Assembly (NCBI GenBank): GCA_009746045.1 | Contig: RPFO01000065.1 | Location: 6,568,022-6,632,021 of the forward strand | Direction: 5' to 3' | Source of the DNA: Mesostigma viride | Taxonomy: Eukaryota; Streptophyta; Mesostigmatophyceae; Mesostigmatales; Mesostigmataceae | DNA length: 64,000 nucleotides | Part shown: positions 1-20,329 of the stretch, piece by piece | Position numbering within the stretch: position 1 is the first letter of the stretch | How the letters are laid out: each line of letters opens with the position of its first letter | Notes under the pieces: generated by a model | Databases searched by the model: none | What the model saw: only the letters and a program-made list of their open reading frames with translations | What the model was told of the DNA's origin: nothing | Translations under genes and position numbers: made by a program

Positions 1-196
1 GGGCACATAGGGCACATAGGGCACATAGGGCACATAGGGCACATAGGGCACATAGGGCACATAGGGCTGCTGTTCCCGCATCAAACGTGGCACATAGGGC
101 ACATAGGGCACATAGGGCACATAGGGCACATAGGGCACATAGGGCACATAGGGCACATAGGGCACATAGGGCTGCTGTTCCTGCATCAAATGTGGC
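1..196. repeat. 9-bp tandem array (GGGCACATA)n with higher-order unit
   Basis: Units of GGGCACATA run from the first base to about 169. Two longer interruptions beginning GGGCTGCTGTTCC (66-92 and 170-196) split the array into a higher-order repeat of about 104 bp. The array probably continues off the left edge. Three G per unit with 6-nt spacers is compatible with G-quadruplex formation on the plus strand. It lies beyond the last visible exon of the GH127 gene, so it is probably intronic. Confidence 0.9.
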
Positions 197-314
197 ACAC
201 GTCCGGCTGCCATGTTGCCTTGCACAATCGTGTCACGCTGAAGAAGCTGTCTAAACGCCTGCCCCTCGCCTGCATGGAGCGCTGCTCCGCAATGGGGATC
301 CCGCCACTCGAGCC

Positions 315-503
315 GTGGTTGCCTATCCTTCCCCGCGGTTGCCTATCCAAACCCGTGGTTGCCTATCTAACCCCGCGGTTGCCTATCCTTCCCTGCGGTT
401 GCCTATCTAACCCCGCGGTTGCCTATCCAAACCCGCGGTTGCCTATCCAAACCCGCGGTTGCCTATCCAACCCCGCGGTTGCCTATCCAAACCCGCGGTT
501 GCC
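315..503. repeat. 20-bp minisatellite next to a splice donor
   Basis: About nine copies of a 20-bp unit (GGTTGCCTATCCAAACCCGC and variants with CTTCC or TAACC) run up to within about 8 bases of the predicted donor site of the GH127 exon ending at 512. In gene orientation the intron therefore begins with the donor and passes straight into the minisatellite. Confidence 0.9.
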
Positions 504-511
504 GCACCTAC

Positions 512-2114
512 CTGGTACGCGTGCTGGTTGGGCAGGTCATAGTCGACTGTGAACCCCTCGTTGAGTCCGCTCGGGCCGATCCCTCCCGTGATGAACACGC
601 GCCGCTCGACCACGGAGCGCCACACGGCATCCAGCATGGCCTCCAGCGCCGCATCCGTCACGCCCTCCCTCAGCAGGTCCGTCACGCCGATCATCAAATA
701 GACCGCGCGCACCGCGTGCCCCTTGATGCTCGTGTGCTTGCGGATGGGCACGTCGTCCAGATAGTACGTGCCGTCGTAGCGGTGGACACCAACAGCACGG
801 CCCTCGGTGGCAAAATAATGAGACCCGCGCCGGTCGATCAGCATGCCGGCGAACGCCAGCCAGCGGCGGTCCCCTGTCAGCTTTGAGAGCTTGATGAGTG
901 CCAGCTCCAGCTCGGGGTGGCCCCCGTAGCCCTCTTGGAGCTGCGGGGCAGAGGAGAGGAGAGGCAGGCAACATGGGTATGCGCAGCGGGTGGACGTGAA
1001 AGACTACTCGAAGCGCTAGCAAACTTTCAACGTCATCGTGGATCGAAGGGATTGATTGAAAAATGCACGAACATCCAAATGCGCTAACTTCCTCACCAAG
1101 CCAACCGCGCTTTCCACACGCGTGCCTGCCCGCCCACCCGCCCGCCCACCCACCCGCCCGCCCGCCCGCCCGCCCGCCCGTCCGCCCGCCCGCCCGCCCG
1201 CCCGCCCGCCGCCCGCCCGCCGCCCGCCCGCCCGCCGCCGCCCGCCCGCCCGCCCGCCCGCCCGCCCGCCCGCCCGCGCACCCACCCACGCACCCATGGA
1301 ATTCTTCAGTCTTCCAACGTACCTCCCCCCCCGGCCCAAACACCCGGTACAGGTGCGTTGCCAGCCGTAGCGCGATATCCAGCAGGGTGCGCTTCTGCGT
1401 GGCCTCGTAGTGCGCGACTGCCGCCTCGATCAGGTGCCCCGCGCAGTACAGCTCGTGCCCGTCCCTCAGGTTGCTGAAGTGTTTCAAGCCCGTGACCTGG
1501 ACGAACGTGTTCAGGTACCCGTCGGGTAGCTGCGCGGACCCGATTAGTTCGATGATCCCGTCCAAGGTGCGGTCCATCACAGGATCCGGATGCGCCTGGA
1601 GAACGTACGACGCGCCCTCGAGCACCTTGTACAGGTCCGAGTCGTAGAACAGCTTGCCCTGGTAGCCGCCCACGCGGCGGTCCCTCGCACGCTCGAAATT
1701 TGCAAAGTGTCCCGCCCGGAACATCATGTCGATCACGTGCTGGAGGGACACGTGGCGGTTGATGGCCTGGCGCGGTTGCCAGAATTTGTCAGCGATGTTG
1801 ACGTGAGAGAAGTGGACCGGATGGAGGCGGGGGATGCCAGCACAAGGGGTGAGGGTTGAGAGGAAGGACAGGCACAGCAGGAACAGGAGCCGGAGGGGGC
1901 AGTGCAAGGGGGGAAAGGCATGGGTTGAACGGGACGGGATGCGTGGGGGAAGGTCTTGGCCTGCTGGAGAGGGTCGCGGGGTTTCGTCGGGAGGCCGGAA
2001 TGGGTTGTATCGGGAGGATGGGTCATGCGCAGATGGATGATGGGTCGTGTGTGGGGCGGAGGCGAGGGGGGATGATTGGCGTGCCATGCTGGCAGGTAGC
2101 TGCGTGCCGGGCAA
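512..2114 (-). CDS. GH127 family glycosidase (beta-L-arabinofuranosidase-like), 5' part
   Basis: Two exons are clear: 2114-1323 (264 codons) and 940-512 (143 codons). Both junctions are phase 0, with donors GAG|GTACGT and CAG|GTAGGT and acceptor CCCCGCAG. The protein has a hydrophobic signal-like segment near residues 73-92. Hallmarks of glycoside hydrolase family 127 follow: DKFWQPR, FYDSDLYKVLE, PDGYLNTF, ELYCAGHLIEAAVAHYEAT, then after the splice HPELELALIKL, HAVRAVYL, TGGIGPSG and DYDLPNQHAY. Characterised members of this family release L-arabinofuranose using a zinc-bound cysteine. The residues that would prove catalysis lie further downstream and are off the left edge, so activity cannot be judged. 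The product is probably secreted or in the secretory pathway. The start is uncertain: Met at 2114, or at 2087, or an upstream exon, because the hydrophobic stretch is unusually far from either Met. The exons are well supported; substrate specificity is inferred. Confidence 0.85.
1120..1292. repeat. (CCCG/CCCA)n tetranucleotide array inside GH127 intron 1
   Basis: Almost uninterrupted tetranucleotide CCCG with CCCA variants fills nearly half of the 382-bp intron (941-1322). In transcript orientation it reads CGGG/TGGG, which is G-quadruplex-prone RNA. Confidence 0.9.
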
Positions 2115-3530
2115 TGAATTGATTGCCGTTACAGCGGGCGAGCCGTGCAGCGGGTAGCGAGCTGTTGGATCGGATCACACACGGGGCCACACCCCCGGCA
2201 GCATGGGGCACGGGCGCAGCGGACGAGGGGTGGCGAGGGGATGCTGCGTGGCGAGGAGGCACGTGTCGCGCTGGGGACGCAGTACGGGGAGGTGGCAGTC
2301 AGCACCAGATTCGTGGGGGTGCAAGTTTAATGTATGGAGAGTAGCACCATTTTCCCGCCGCGGTGGGGAGATTTCTGCCGCTCAGCCTGGGCGATCAAGT
2401 AAAAGCACGTGACTGGGCCATGGAGAGGCTGCTTGAATCTCCCATGGTAGGCATCTGCGTGGAGGGGAACATGAGGGCCGCATGCACAGCCCGCAGAGCG
2501 GGACGGGAAGTTCGGCAGAGTGTCGGCAATCTGGCAGATACAAGTTAAAGAACCCTACCTTCTGCACCTGACCGACGCTTCCCTCCTGCGTACGCTAGCA
2601 GGCTTTGCGCCTTGGCATGCGCCGACAGGCTCGCGGGGTCCTAAATAGCTGGATATATTGAAACTGATCAGGCAGGTAAAAACCATCTCGCTGAGTCACC
2701 AGCTAGTCAATGGCATCTGCGGCACCCACGAGGCTAGCTGATATCACAGCGAATCCTCCTTGCGTCGACTAGGAAAACATCGACTAAAGAAGATTGCAGC
2801 AGAGCGGCAACTGGGGAAACATATCCGAATTAATGTCCCAGAAATCCGAATCAACTCACAACCTCGCGGGCGAATCGCCTCGACAGTGGATGAACAGTGT
2901 GAGATATCCTATCATACCCACATCGTCACAGAGGGCTGCCCAACCATCGTTTGCTAAGCGCGGCCTTACCTGATCCTTTAAAAAATCAGCGTTCTCGCTT
3001 CAGCGGCGTTTCCCGCGTCAAGTGCGTCAATATTGTATTGCCACTTCTGTACAGTCGACGTACTTGCTCGAAGTTAAGAGGTTGCGTTACTACCCGTCCC
3101 CGCCGGCGACGGCAAGAGCAAACCGGCTGCAGCAAAGCGTACAATAATGGCAATTATTGTATCTTACTCGACAAGCGACGCGGGCAGGTGAACACGAGGT
3201 TATGCGCAGCCTCAGCCCGCAACAGGGTACTTAATTATCCGACTAAAAAACGAAGCACCAATGCAGCAAAGTGGCATCCATTTATTACCGCTTCTGCTCG
3301 CTGGTCAACGCCCTGCCGCCCCTGCGCGTTCTCGCTGACGGATGACTCTGCGTCACTGACTCTGCGTCGCTGACTCTGCGTCGATGCGGCTACAAGTTGT
3401 GAATGTAGTAAGTAGTAACTGCCGAGATTATTTTGCCAGCCACATCGTAACGCGCCTGGTTTGAGGCTATAGTGCCCAGTTAGTCGTAGAAACGCCCAGA
3501 AATGAGCTCACTGTCCCCGTCGCCCCAAAA
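2115..3530. other. Intergenic, upstream of the GH127 gene
   Basis: No supported exon was seen on either strand. It must hold the promoter of the minus-strand GH127 gene, but no clear core element could be picked out. A serial TGACTCTGCGTC motif occurs around 3336-3382. Confidence 0.5.
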
Positions 3531-3531
3531 G

Positions 3532-3945
3532 GCATGCTAATAACTGACATGTTCACATCAGCTGCTATCTACAGTGCCGTAAGCGGAACCACAGACATGC
3601 TAATAACTGACACCCCAATTTAGGCCCAACTAGGTAACTTCAGGCTATAGACCATAGTTTGTGGCATCCTTGGGTTAACTTCATTAACTGGTATATGGAA
3701 ATAAACATAACACCCATTTCACCGGAAAATGCTAATAACTGATGTTCACATCAGCTGCTATCTACAGTGCTGTAAAAGCGGAACCACAGACATGCTAATA
3801 ACCGAAACTTCACATGGGTTTATGCACTTGGCAGTGTCTGAGGTTCCACTTACTCTTATACACACATACACACACATACACTTGTCTGTGGTTTTATGCA
3901 CTTCACATTAGCTCAGTGCTATATACAGTGCTGTAAGCGGAACGG
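3532..3945. repeat. Dispersed/tandem ~75-bp repeat, two full copies and one partial
   Basis: Copies at about 3532-3606 and 3727-3803 share GCTAATAACTGA, TTCACATCAGCTGCTATC, TACAGTGC and AAGCGGAACCACAGACATG in the same order. A shorter third copy is at about 3903-3946. The core AAGCGGAACCACAGACA recurs at 43997-44013, so this is a dispersed family. Confidence 0.75.
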
Positions 3946-3999
3946 CCTCGGACATTCTATCTACTGCAAGTACACACGGTAATGTAATAACTTGCCAGA

Positions 4000-4080
4000 C
4001 TGAGATTACTTGTCAGACCACTAGGCCGTCAGACCAGGGTTGCCGGAGTTCAATTCCCCCGCTGGTTGTCCGACAGCCGG
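4000..4080 (+). repeat. tRNA-like box B fragment, possible SINE relic
   Basis: GTTCAATTC at 4048-4056 matches the RNA polymerase III box B consensus GTTCRANNC and is followed by a C-run as in a T-arm. No convincing box A or full cloverleaf could be folded by eye. A related GGTTGTCCGAC / GTCGGACAACC motif appears at 4064-4074 and, inverted, at about 5788-5798. Confidence 0.25.
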
Positions 4081-4164
4081 CGGGTTACTAATCAGTCAGT
4101 CATCAGCCAGTTTGTTCCCACGTGGTTATCCGACATGGTGGATACAGGTGGATATTGGATACTG

Positions 4165-4638
4165 TACACCGCCAACCCCACGTTTAAGATACTCAGGTTT
4201 AAGATCATGAGCCCCTGGATTTTGAAATTTCAGGTTTAAGATCGCAGGGCTGGTTTTGGGCAAAAAGATCTTAAAGTTGTACAAAAAGCTGCCAAGTTCC
4301 GGCCAGTGCCCAGTCAGTGTACACACCACGAGCAACGGTATTGATATATTTTTATTATTCCCCTCTCACCTCTTTGCCGTTGGTCCATAATTGGCTAATA
4401 AAAATGTACCCATTTCCCCGAAATATATTTTTATTATTTTTTGGCGGTTTCAAAAACTTCCACTCATGCAGGACTCATGCATCACTTGGCGGGCTCCGGC
4501 GGGGCGCGCCGCGCCGCGCCCCCTCAGGTTTAAGATCTTCTCAGGTTTAAGATCGCCAACCCTGGATTTGATTTTAGGTTTAAGATCGCAGCCCTGGGTT
4601 GGCTGGACCCCAATCTTAAACGTGGGGCTGGCGGTGTA
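4165..4638. mobile_element. MITE-like element with 26-bp terminal inverted repeats and TA flanks
   Basis: The ends 4165-4190 and 4613-4638 are inverted copies with one mismatch (left CACCGCCAACCCCACG, right the complement of CACCGCCAGCCCCACG). Each is bordered by TA, as expected for a Tc1/mariner-type target duplication. Inside, the 12-bp motif AGGTTTAAGATC recurs at least four times near both ends. A second AT-rich repeat (about 4331-4440) has relatives at 56683-56745. No transposase is present, so it is non-autonomous. Confidence 0.8.
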
Positions 4639-4725
4639 GTGGTCTTGGTCTCTTGGACTCTTGGTCTGTTTCTACTGTACAGTAAACTGTCAGTAATTCT
4701 TTCTGTTGTTCGGAGTAGGTATGTA

Positions 4726-4850
4726 CAGTCATTCCCGCGTTAAGTTGCGTTTCTTAAGGTTGCGTTCCCGCGTTAAGTTGCGGCGCCGAAGTTTGGGGGG
4801 CGACCGCAACTTAAGCATGGAGGCCATCGCAACTTAACGCGGTAATGACT
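4726..4850. mobile_element. Pogo/Tigger-like MITE, copy 1
   Basis: The left end CAGTCATTCCCGCGTTAAG directly follows TA. The right end is its inverted copy ending ...AATGACT at 4850. The internal motif GTTAAGTTGCG is repeated inward from the left, and CGCAACTTAA from the right. The start CAGTC and TA flank resemble pogo/Tigger-type termini; that classification is inference. About 125 bp, non-coding. Confidence 0.75.
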
Positions 4851-5068
4851 CAATTTGTAGGTTTCAGGCCATTTTTGGCCGCGCAGGAGGCCATTTTTTG
4901 CCAAGTCCGGACCCGCTACGTGATTTTAGGCGGCAAAATACGCAAGCCCCACCGACTGGCGCGCAAATTTCCTGCCTGCCTGCTGGCTTAGGTGAAAAGC
5001 GTGAATGCAACCTTACAAATTCAGTTTTGCAGCATGCGGGCTGCGGTACATAAGAATCCACGACCTTG

Positions 5069-5243
5069 AAATTAAATTAAATTAAATTATAACATGCCTC
5101 CGTTGGGAGATCATGTAGCACATCAGCCGGTATTCCATGATGGGTGGGTGGAGTGGAGGAAGCCGCGTAATCGAACTAACCTAACTCTAAGCTATCTACC
5201 TAGTCTAGAAAAGCCTAACTACACTACTCATCAAAACGCCACG
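5069..5243 (-). mobile_element. 5'-truncated LINE 3' end (AAATT-tail subfamily)
   Basis: In minus orientation this begins with the last codons of the LINE reverse transcriptase ORF (stop at about 5228). It continues through a conserved 3'UTR (GCGGCTTCCTCCA...), the 3' stem-loop at 5092-5116 (CTCC-GTTG-GGAG core on the plus strand) and a short (AATTT)n tail. It is homologous to 36697-36850, 42200-42366 and 52735-52860. Confidence 0.8.
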
Positions 5244-5685
5244 ACCATGCAGGGTCTTTGATTGAGACATCTTGATGGAAATGATTACCACCATAGTCAT
5301 GCCGAATGCACCGCCACAGAAGGGCAAAGACAAGGTTGCGTTATTATTGTTTACATGCAGGCCTTTGACAGTCAATGAAGCTTCCCTCACGACTGTTCCC
5401 ATGTTTTGTCACATTCAAACGTGAAGCCGGCTGGCAATTAAGTAACCCGCCAAAAAGAGAGCCGAAGTCAGAGGGTTAAAACACACCGGCATTTGTGGTA
5501 TAAAACGCAGGCACTGCGTGGCTGCCCACGGCGTGTTTTGCAGCCCGCCTTTGTCCAAAATATCTGGCCTGGAAAATGGACTTTGGCCGGCTTTGACGGT
5601 GCAGCTGGATCGGGCTTGACGAGAGCTGTCGAATGCCGTATAGATGTCCGTCAGAGGAGGAGGTGGTGGGCTGCTAGCCTAATTC

Positions 5686-5764
5686 TACCGTTAAGTTGCG
5701 TTCCCGCGTTAAGTTGCGGCGCCAAGTTTTAGGGGGCGATCGCAACTTAACGCGGGAATGACTG
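5686..5764. mobile_element. Pogo/Tigger-like MITE, copy 2 (left end truncated)
   Basis: Homologous to 4726-4850. The right end is intact: CGCGGGAATGACTG followed by TA at 5765-5766. The left CAGTCATTCC end is missing, leaving only the internal CGTTAAGTTGCG repeats. Confidence 0.75.
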
Positions 5765-5810
5765 TACAGTGTCTGTAGGATTGGCGCGTCGGACAACCGG
5801 CGCGGGAATA

Positions 5811-5834
5811 AACTCAACTCAACTCAACTCAACT
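5811..5834. repeat. (AACTC)n pentanucleotide tail
   Basis: Nearly five units of AACTC directly follow a GC-rich imperfect inverted segment (GGCGCG ... GGCGCGGGAATA, about 5782-5810). This looks like the tail of a short retroposon, but only one copy is visible here. Confidence 0.5.
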
Positions 5835-6562
5835 GGACCAGTGACAAGTGACAACTGAGCAACTCCACCTCCCCGTATTTCGCGGGAAAGTCGCGTTCAA
5901 ATTGTGCACTGTGCGATCGTGCATTGCCGCCTCTGGGTAACTAGGTAAAACGTAGTTTAGCTTTGGGTCAATTCATTATGGGCGCTGTTAAGCTTCAAAA
6001 ATAGCTCATGCCGAGACATAGCTGAGAAGGCCGGCCATTGCATTACAAAGTAACAGTTTCACGATAATGACGGGCCGCGTTGCACGGACGAGACTTACGG
6101 CCTATGCCTTACTTCAGGGATGGCATCGCTAGCACCTAGACGGATCTGACTCTAAGCGGTCTCGCAAGACGCAACAGCATATGATGTGACGAAGCGACAC
6201 GGTGCCTATTTCCATCGTGGCAAGAAGCAAGTATCGCTCATGGCAGGCCAGCGGTGCCAATAGTTATTATCAGGGGCCGCAGAGCCGGCGACAGTTCTGA
6301 AATGGAAACACCTGAGAAAGTTATATTTCCGTTTGGCAAGAAATCCGGAGTGCAGCATTTTCCCGACTTCAAAGCTGTGTTTGCCCGAGGTGCAGTGCTG
6401 CGATGTTAATTCGAGTTTTTTTTAGCAATGTCCAGCTATGGCAGGTCCCAGGTTACCGTACTCCTGTCCCACAACTTTTTGGCTCCAAGCTAACCTAATC
6501 CCAAATGTTCACCCATCAGAAACAAGCCGCTCTCTTACTGTGCCATCCTTTTTGCACGCCAG

Positions 6563-6744
6563 GTTCGCCTCTATGTCCAGACGGCCGGCAAGTGCATTGC
6601 TCGCCCATAGTCGAGGATGAAGAGCTGACGTGGCAGGCAGACGGTCATCGTTTAACCCCCTATTGCTACGGTCCTTGGGACGACGAAGAAGAAAGGGATT
6701 GCCAGAGATACTTCGATGAAAGAAATCGAACAGGGAGGCTTGAT
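6563..6744 (+). CDS. Candidate internal exon of an unknown gene
   Basis: It lies between a pyrimidine-rich acceptor (CCTTTTTGCACGCCAG) and a perfect donor GAT|GTAAGT. The open frame encodes about 60 residues rich in Cys, acidic and aromatic residues (TPYCYGPWDDEEERDC, RYFDERNRTGRLD). It ends in phase 0, which would fit the phase-0 start of the exon at 7986, so it may be an upstream exon of the large downstream gene. A further possible exon begins near 7429. No family is recognised and the 5' end of the gene is not located. The intervening DNA at 6745-7985 shows no other convincing exon. Confidence 0.35.
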
Positions 6745-7985
6745 GTAAGTCATTGCGATCTGTGGGAGCCAACACGAGGGGATATACACATTCGCAGCTC
6801 CTGCAGGGATGAAGTAAAAGCAGGGTCTTAGAATGCTGCTTCAGCTTCCTTCTCCTGCACCTCTAGCGCAGATTACACTGTTGGCAGTACGTAACCCTTG
6901 TCGCAGCCACGCTCGAGGCAATAATGGGAACTTTGTTACATATCCATGATCCCTTTTCGTACGTTTTTTTTTGTTGCCTTATTGTTGCTGGACCGGAACT
7001 TGAATTCCTTGTTGTCATTGACTTGAAATGTCACTCTAATGCGAGGCGTACCTGAAGTCGTCATTGCGCCTATATTTAGCCCGGAATCGAAGGGAGCGCA
7101 TGCTATCCCAGGAGCTCTCTCTGCCTCCCCCTCCCCCAATATCCGTACATCTATCCGGCGGTGATAAAGGCATGGGCGTATACACACAAACTTGCTTTGG
7201 ATGCCTGCCAATTCCAGGCGTGGTTGATGCCAGCTCAATGTATACATGTACCTACACCTGCCACTCACGTAGATGTTTATAAAACACCAAAAGAAATGCT
7301 AAAAATAGCCCTGAAGGTAGCTGGCCCATGCATGTGCAATGTGAGGGGGACCAAGCAAGCTCATCAGCTGGAGCACTTCATACGTTTCTCTTCTCATTTC
7401 TTGTCACTCCCACCCTTTCTCCTCAGAGTTGTGCAAGAATCCATGGCAAGGGCATAGCAAAGGCGACACGCATTCCTATTTAAGGCCCGACAGCAATGCC
7501 GCAGTTTGGCCACCTTTTCACGCATCTTCCCGCAATCTGTTTGCTGCACACCCCAGTATCCGCCACTGCAAACGCCACCAAAGGATTCCAGTAGCAAATT
7601 TCTCCAAACGTGCTTCGCCGCGTCTCCATAAAGTTACATAGTCAAAAGTCTTTGGCTATGGTGGCGGTGGTGAGGGGGGGGAATCTTTTCATAACATATC
7701 TTTCTTAAGAAAAGGAGCCTTGCCACCAGGCTTTGAAACTTCATCCTGCCCAGGATGAGAGCCCATCTGTTAGCGTGTGCCGACAAACACCTGACCATTT
7801 GGAAGAAAATGCCCGCTGCGGAGGGGTACCACCCGCGAAGCCTTGTGCCATGCCCCGCCTATCCTGCGTCCTATGTGCTACGGCCATGACCCACTAGTCA
7901 CCCAACGTGATAAACATGTGTTGTTCATGCATTATTCATGCATGTTCATGCATTATTCGTGGCCTTTCCTTTTGTGCCCTGCCAG

Positions 7986-17277
<9,292 letters not shown>

Positions 17278-17520
17278 CACCGTGTGGGTAGTTGTTTTGT
17301 TGCAAAGTGAGCCCGAACCCCGGGGTTCACTCTCACTTTGAGTTGCAGATTCTAGCCATATTGCACAGTACAGCATGGAGAGCAGGAATGATAATGAGGC
17401 ACCATTGGGGTGCTACATGTGCTCCGAGTGGTGGTTTTGTCTAAATTGGTAGTATAAACATTTCTTCATTGTTTGTAACTAGATAGAATAGACTGGTAGG
17501 ATTCCATGTTCCCATCCAGC
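17278..17520. other. 3' flank of the large gene
   Basis: Immediately after the stop codon there is a short possible hairpin: AAAGTGAGCCCGAACC at 17305-17320 and GGTTCACTCTCACTTT at 17324-17339 are largely complementary across CCGGG. It could act in 3' end formation. Nothing else is recognised. Confidence 0.4.
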
Positions 17521-18066
17521 CATCCATCCATCCATCCATCCATCCACCCACCCACCCACCCACCCACCCACCCACCCACCCACCCACCCACCCACCCACC
17601 CACCACCCACCCACCCACCCACCCACCCACCCACCCACCCACCCACCCACCCACCCACCCACCCACCCACCCACCCACCCACCCACCCACCCACCCACCC
17701 ACCCACCCACCCACCCACCCACCCACCCACCCACCCACCCATGCATCCATCCATCCATCCATCCATCCATCCATCCATCCATCCATCCATCCATCCATCC
17801 ATCCATCCATCCATCCATCCATCCATCCATCCATCCATCCATCCATCCATCCATCCATCCATCCATCCATCCATCCATCCATCCATCCATCCATCCATCC
17901 ATCCATCCATCCATCCATCCATCCATCCATCCATCCATCCATCCATCCATCCATCCATCCATCCATCCATCCATCCATCCATCCATCCATCCATCCATCC
18001 ATCCATCCATCCATCCATCCATCCATCCATCCATCCATCCATCCATCCAACCATCCATCCATCCAT
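17521..18066. repeat. (CCAT)n - (CCCA)n - (CCAT)n compound microsatellite
   Basis: A short CCAT block is followed by about 200 bp of CCCA with one CCA slip, then about 325 bp of CCAT with a single CCAA variant near the end. The complementary strand of the CCCA block is (TGGG)n, a classical G-quadruplex repeat. Confidence 0.97.
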
Positions 18067-18470
18067 TAATTATTTATGAACATAAGTTCTCCGTTGGGAG
18101 CTTATGTAACACATAGCCCTAGCTGAGATGGGGCATATGGTTTCTAATAGCTACAATCTGCAGGTGGGGGGATGTAAACCGCCACCGACTCTGGGTGCAC
18201 AAGGTGCACCTGCACCACCATGATGTATCATGCCTTAAAAAAAAAAAAAGGCCTGGCATGGGGTGGAAGATTATAGTGGCTAGGCAATGGCTAGGGTGCA
18301 TGGCATCTTGCAGCAGAGAGCAACTCTCTGCATGGGCACAGCATGCATGACTAAATAATGCTAGGCATGTCATCTGGTGTGGGGCCCATTGCATAGGCAC
18401 ATGCACATGTACAGGGCTAAGTAATGCTAATTAATCAGCTGGTATGGGGCCCATCACGTCTCCATCACGC
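18067..18470 (-). mobile_element. Short non-autonomous element with LINE-type 3' stem-loop, copy A
   Basis: Read on the minus strand it ends in the stem-loop at 18080-18107 (ACATAAG ... CTTATGT around CTCC-GTTG-GGAG) and an AATTA tail. The body shares GGATGTAAACCGCCACC, CTCTGGGTGCAC, CACCTGCACCACCATGAT, CATGGGGTGGAAGAT and GAGCAACTCTCTGCAT with 35177-35580, and partly with 38020-38312 and 43475-43720. No ORF is present. It probably uses the machinery of the LINEs carrying the same 3' hairpin. Confidence 0.75.
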
Positions 18471-18921
18471 CTCCATCACGTAATGCCACGAGCCACGAGG
18501 TGGCCATGGCTGACGGCGGAGCCCATAACTTTCACGTTTGGGCACCAAATTCGGCTGTGAATATCACAATCGCTTCGTCTTTCTAGTCACACGCTGATAT
18601 AATTTTCCGAAGCTATTACGCAATATATGACGAGCAAACGCTCCTCTACGCAACGCAGCCTGGCGGCTGCGCTAAGCCCTGAAAATACACGTGTATGCAG
18701 CGCCGGCAGCATGCAGCTTTGCCCTCAGGTCCGGAAGGCAGCGGTGACACTAGTCGCGCACTGGTGGTTGCCCAGCCGGTCCCTTCCGGGCTTGCCTCGC
18801 CCTCTGCATCGCGCGCCTGATCGAGCTCAAGCGCAGTCACACCGGCAAACCTAGCTGGTCTGAGCGTGACTTTGACGTCGACAGGTTTTCCACCTTTGAC
18901 GTCGACCGGACTCGGCTTTTT
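18471..18921. other. Unassigned segment between elements
   Basis: No gene was seen. TTTGACGTCGAC occurs twice in a direct repeat (18870-18881 and 18895-18906). Part of 18627-18854 is GC-rich with coding-like composition but no family match; it may be old retrotransposon ORF1. Confidence 0.35.
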
Positions 18922-19012
18922 CGAAATTTAATTATAACATGACTCCGTTGGGAGATCATGCATGTAGCACATACTTCCTTGCTGGATGGATGGAGGTGGG
19001 CGAAGCCGCGAA
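18922..19012 (-). mobile_element. LINE 3' end fragment (AAATT-tail subfamily)
   Basis: Only the 3'UTR is present: tail AAATTTAATTAT, stem-loop at 18937-18961 with CTCC-GTTG-GGAG, the GTAGCACATA box and the GCGAAGCCGCGAAAC block shared with 20935-21050. Confidence 0.75.
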
Positions 19013-19023
19013 ACTTTTTCAAC

Positions 19024-19850
19024 ATGCCCCCCATCAAGATACTGATCGAGCTCGTGTTTTATGGGTCACACGCCTCGCTCGGCCTTGCCCTGTGCCAGCA
19101 ATTCGACCTCTCCAAAATGCGCCTCCGAAATGGAGATGACGGCCAGTTTTCCAACCGCGGATCTGACGGCCACCTGCCCGGCTGGTCCAATCGCCCTCGC
19201 CTTCAGCTCGCCGCTCTCTTTTCCATCCTCTGCCGACGACCTCTGGGTCCCCTAGCCCCCCTTGACCGAATCCGCCTTCCTCCACTGGTCACCTTCAAGA
19301 AGCCATCGCGCAGCATGCACGTGACCCCCCTCGCTGCGCAGATGTGGCAGCCGTGGGCTGCACGCCAGTGGCAGCCGAGCTCCCCGCCATCTCCACCGCC
19401 TGACCTCCACCCTCCTCGCCTCCACCCCCCCCCCCCCCCCCCCCACCGCGCCTCGATCCACCCGGTGACGGAGTCGGACTCCGTCACCACCCAGCTCTGT
19501 GACATCGACATGCAAGCGCCTCCAGGACAACGCCATCGCCATCGAGTGCCTGCAAAACACCGCAGGCCTCACCGCCCAGGCCTGCGGTGAAGGACATTCC
19601 CGCGGGCAAGCCAGCCCCTGCTGGCCCAGCTGCATGGCAATCCTCCTCCCACGCAGACCTGGGCGGACAATGTGCTAAAGCAACACAGGTGCCACCTCCA
19701 CCATCTCGATCCGCCGTCGCAGCACAGCTCATGAGCAGCAGACGCTCGACCCTCGCGAGGAGGCCGAGCTCGACAAGCGCAGCCTCAACGTCATCCTCAA
19801 CGGAACTTCGACCTGGTGGAAGGTGAGTACTCCGTGTTCAAAGCTTGCAC
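19024..19850 (+). pseudogene. LINE ORF1-like (nucleocapsid-type) remnant
   Basis: A decayed coding region, broken by frameshifts. Segments near 19510-19590 (alternate-name stretch around CTGCAAAACACCGCAGGC) and 19740-19815 (EEAELDKRS-like) are matched in reverse by 35990-36290. The same peptide blocks thus occur in two copies on opposite strands, as expected of retrotransposon ORF1. A 17-C run is at about 19428-19444. Assignment to ORF1 is inferred from association with RT fragments, not from a recognised domain. Confidence 0.5.
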
Positions 19851-20329
19851 AGGCGTTTGAGAAATAAATCCTAGCTTGGCCGCATGGGCGCCTCATTGGT
19901 GAGATGTTCAAAGCTGGAGGCTCTCCGCCTACCCGGTGTGCACACTCATGGGAATTAGATCAAAGTGCACTTAGGTGCATGCTCCGTGACTCCGGCCCAG
20001 CGGGAGCATGCACGTGCCGGTTATAATTTGCGGGTGCATGCATAGGCTGAACTAACCTACTTGGTACGAGCAGGTACAGTATGCTGAGCCATCGTATGCA
20101 CGGCACTAGCTGCGAAGGCCATATGCATGCAAGTCACTGGCTAGGCCTGATACATGCAGCAATACATCATGCAACATCACGCAACCCTATCCGTCTGCAT
20201 GAACAGGTCTAGCGTATACATCATGAATGGATCGATCCTGCATGTCACGTGGGTGCATGTTGCTGTCCCCACCCTCGCAGTGGACTTTGGGCTTCTCGGG
20301 GCTTGCTATATAATGTGGCGGATGAAGGT
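19851..20329. other. Unassigned; LINE-tail-like inverted motif
   Basis: Around 19990-20025 the sequence GCATGCTCC ... GGGAGCATGC can fold, resembling but not matching the LINE 3' hairpins. The remainder is rich in TGCATG and shows no gene. Confidence 0.35.

Noticed and set aside
1-196. Telomeric or subtelomeric repeat
   Set aside because: GGGCACATA is not a known telomere unit, coding exons of GH127 should continue beyond it, and the array has a higher-order minisatellite structure.
3040-3110. Third pogo-like element starting TACAGTCGACG
   Set aside because: No matching inverted end was found within reach.
17441-18079. MDGW and HPSI repeat proteins
   Set aside because: Artefact of the (CCAT)n/(CCCA)n array, open in all frames.
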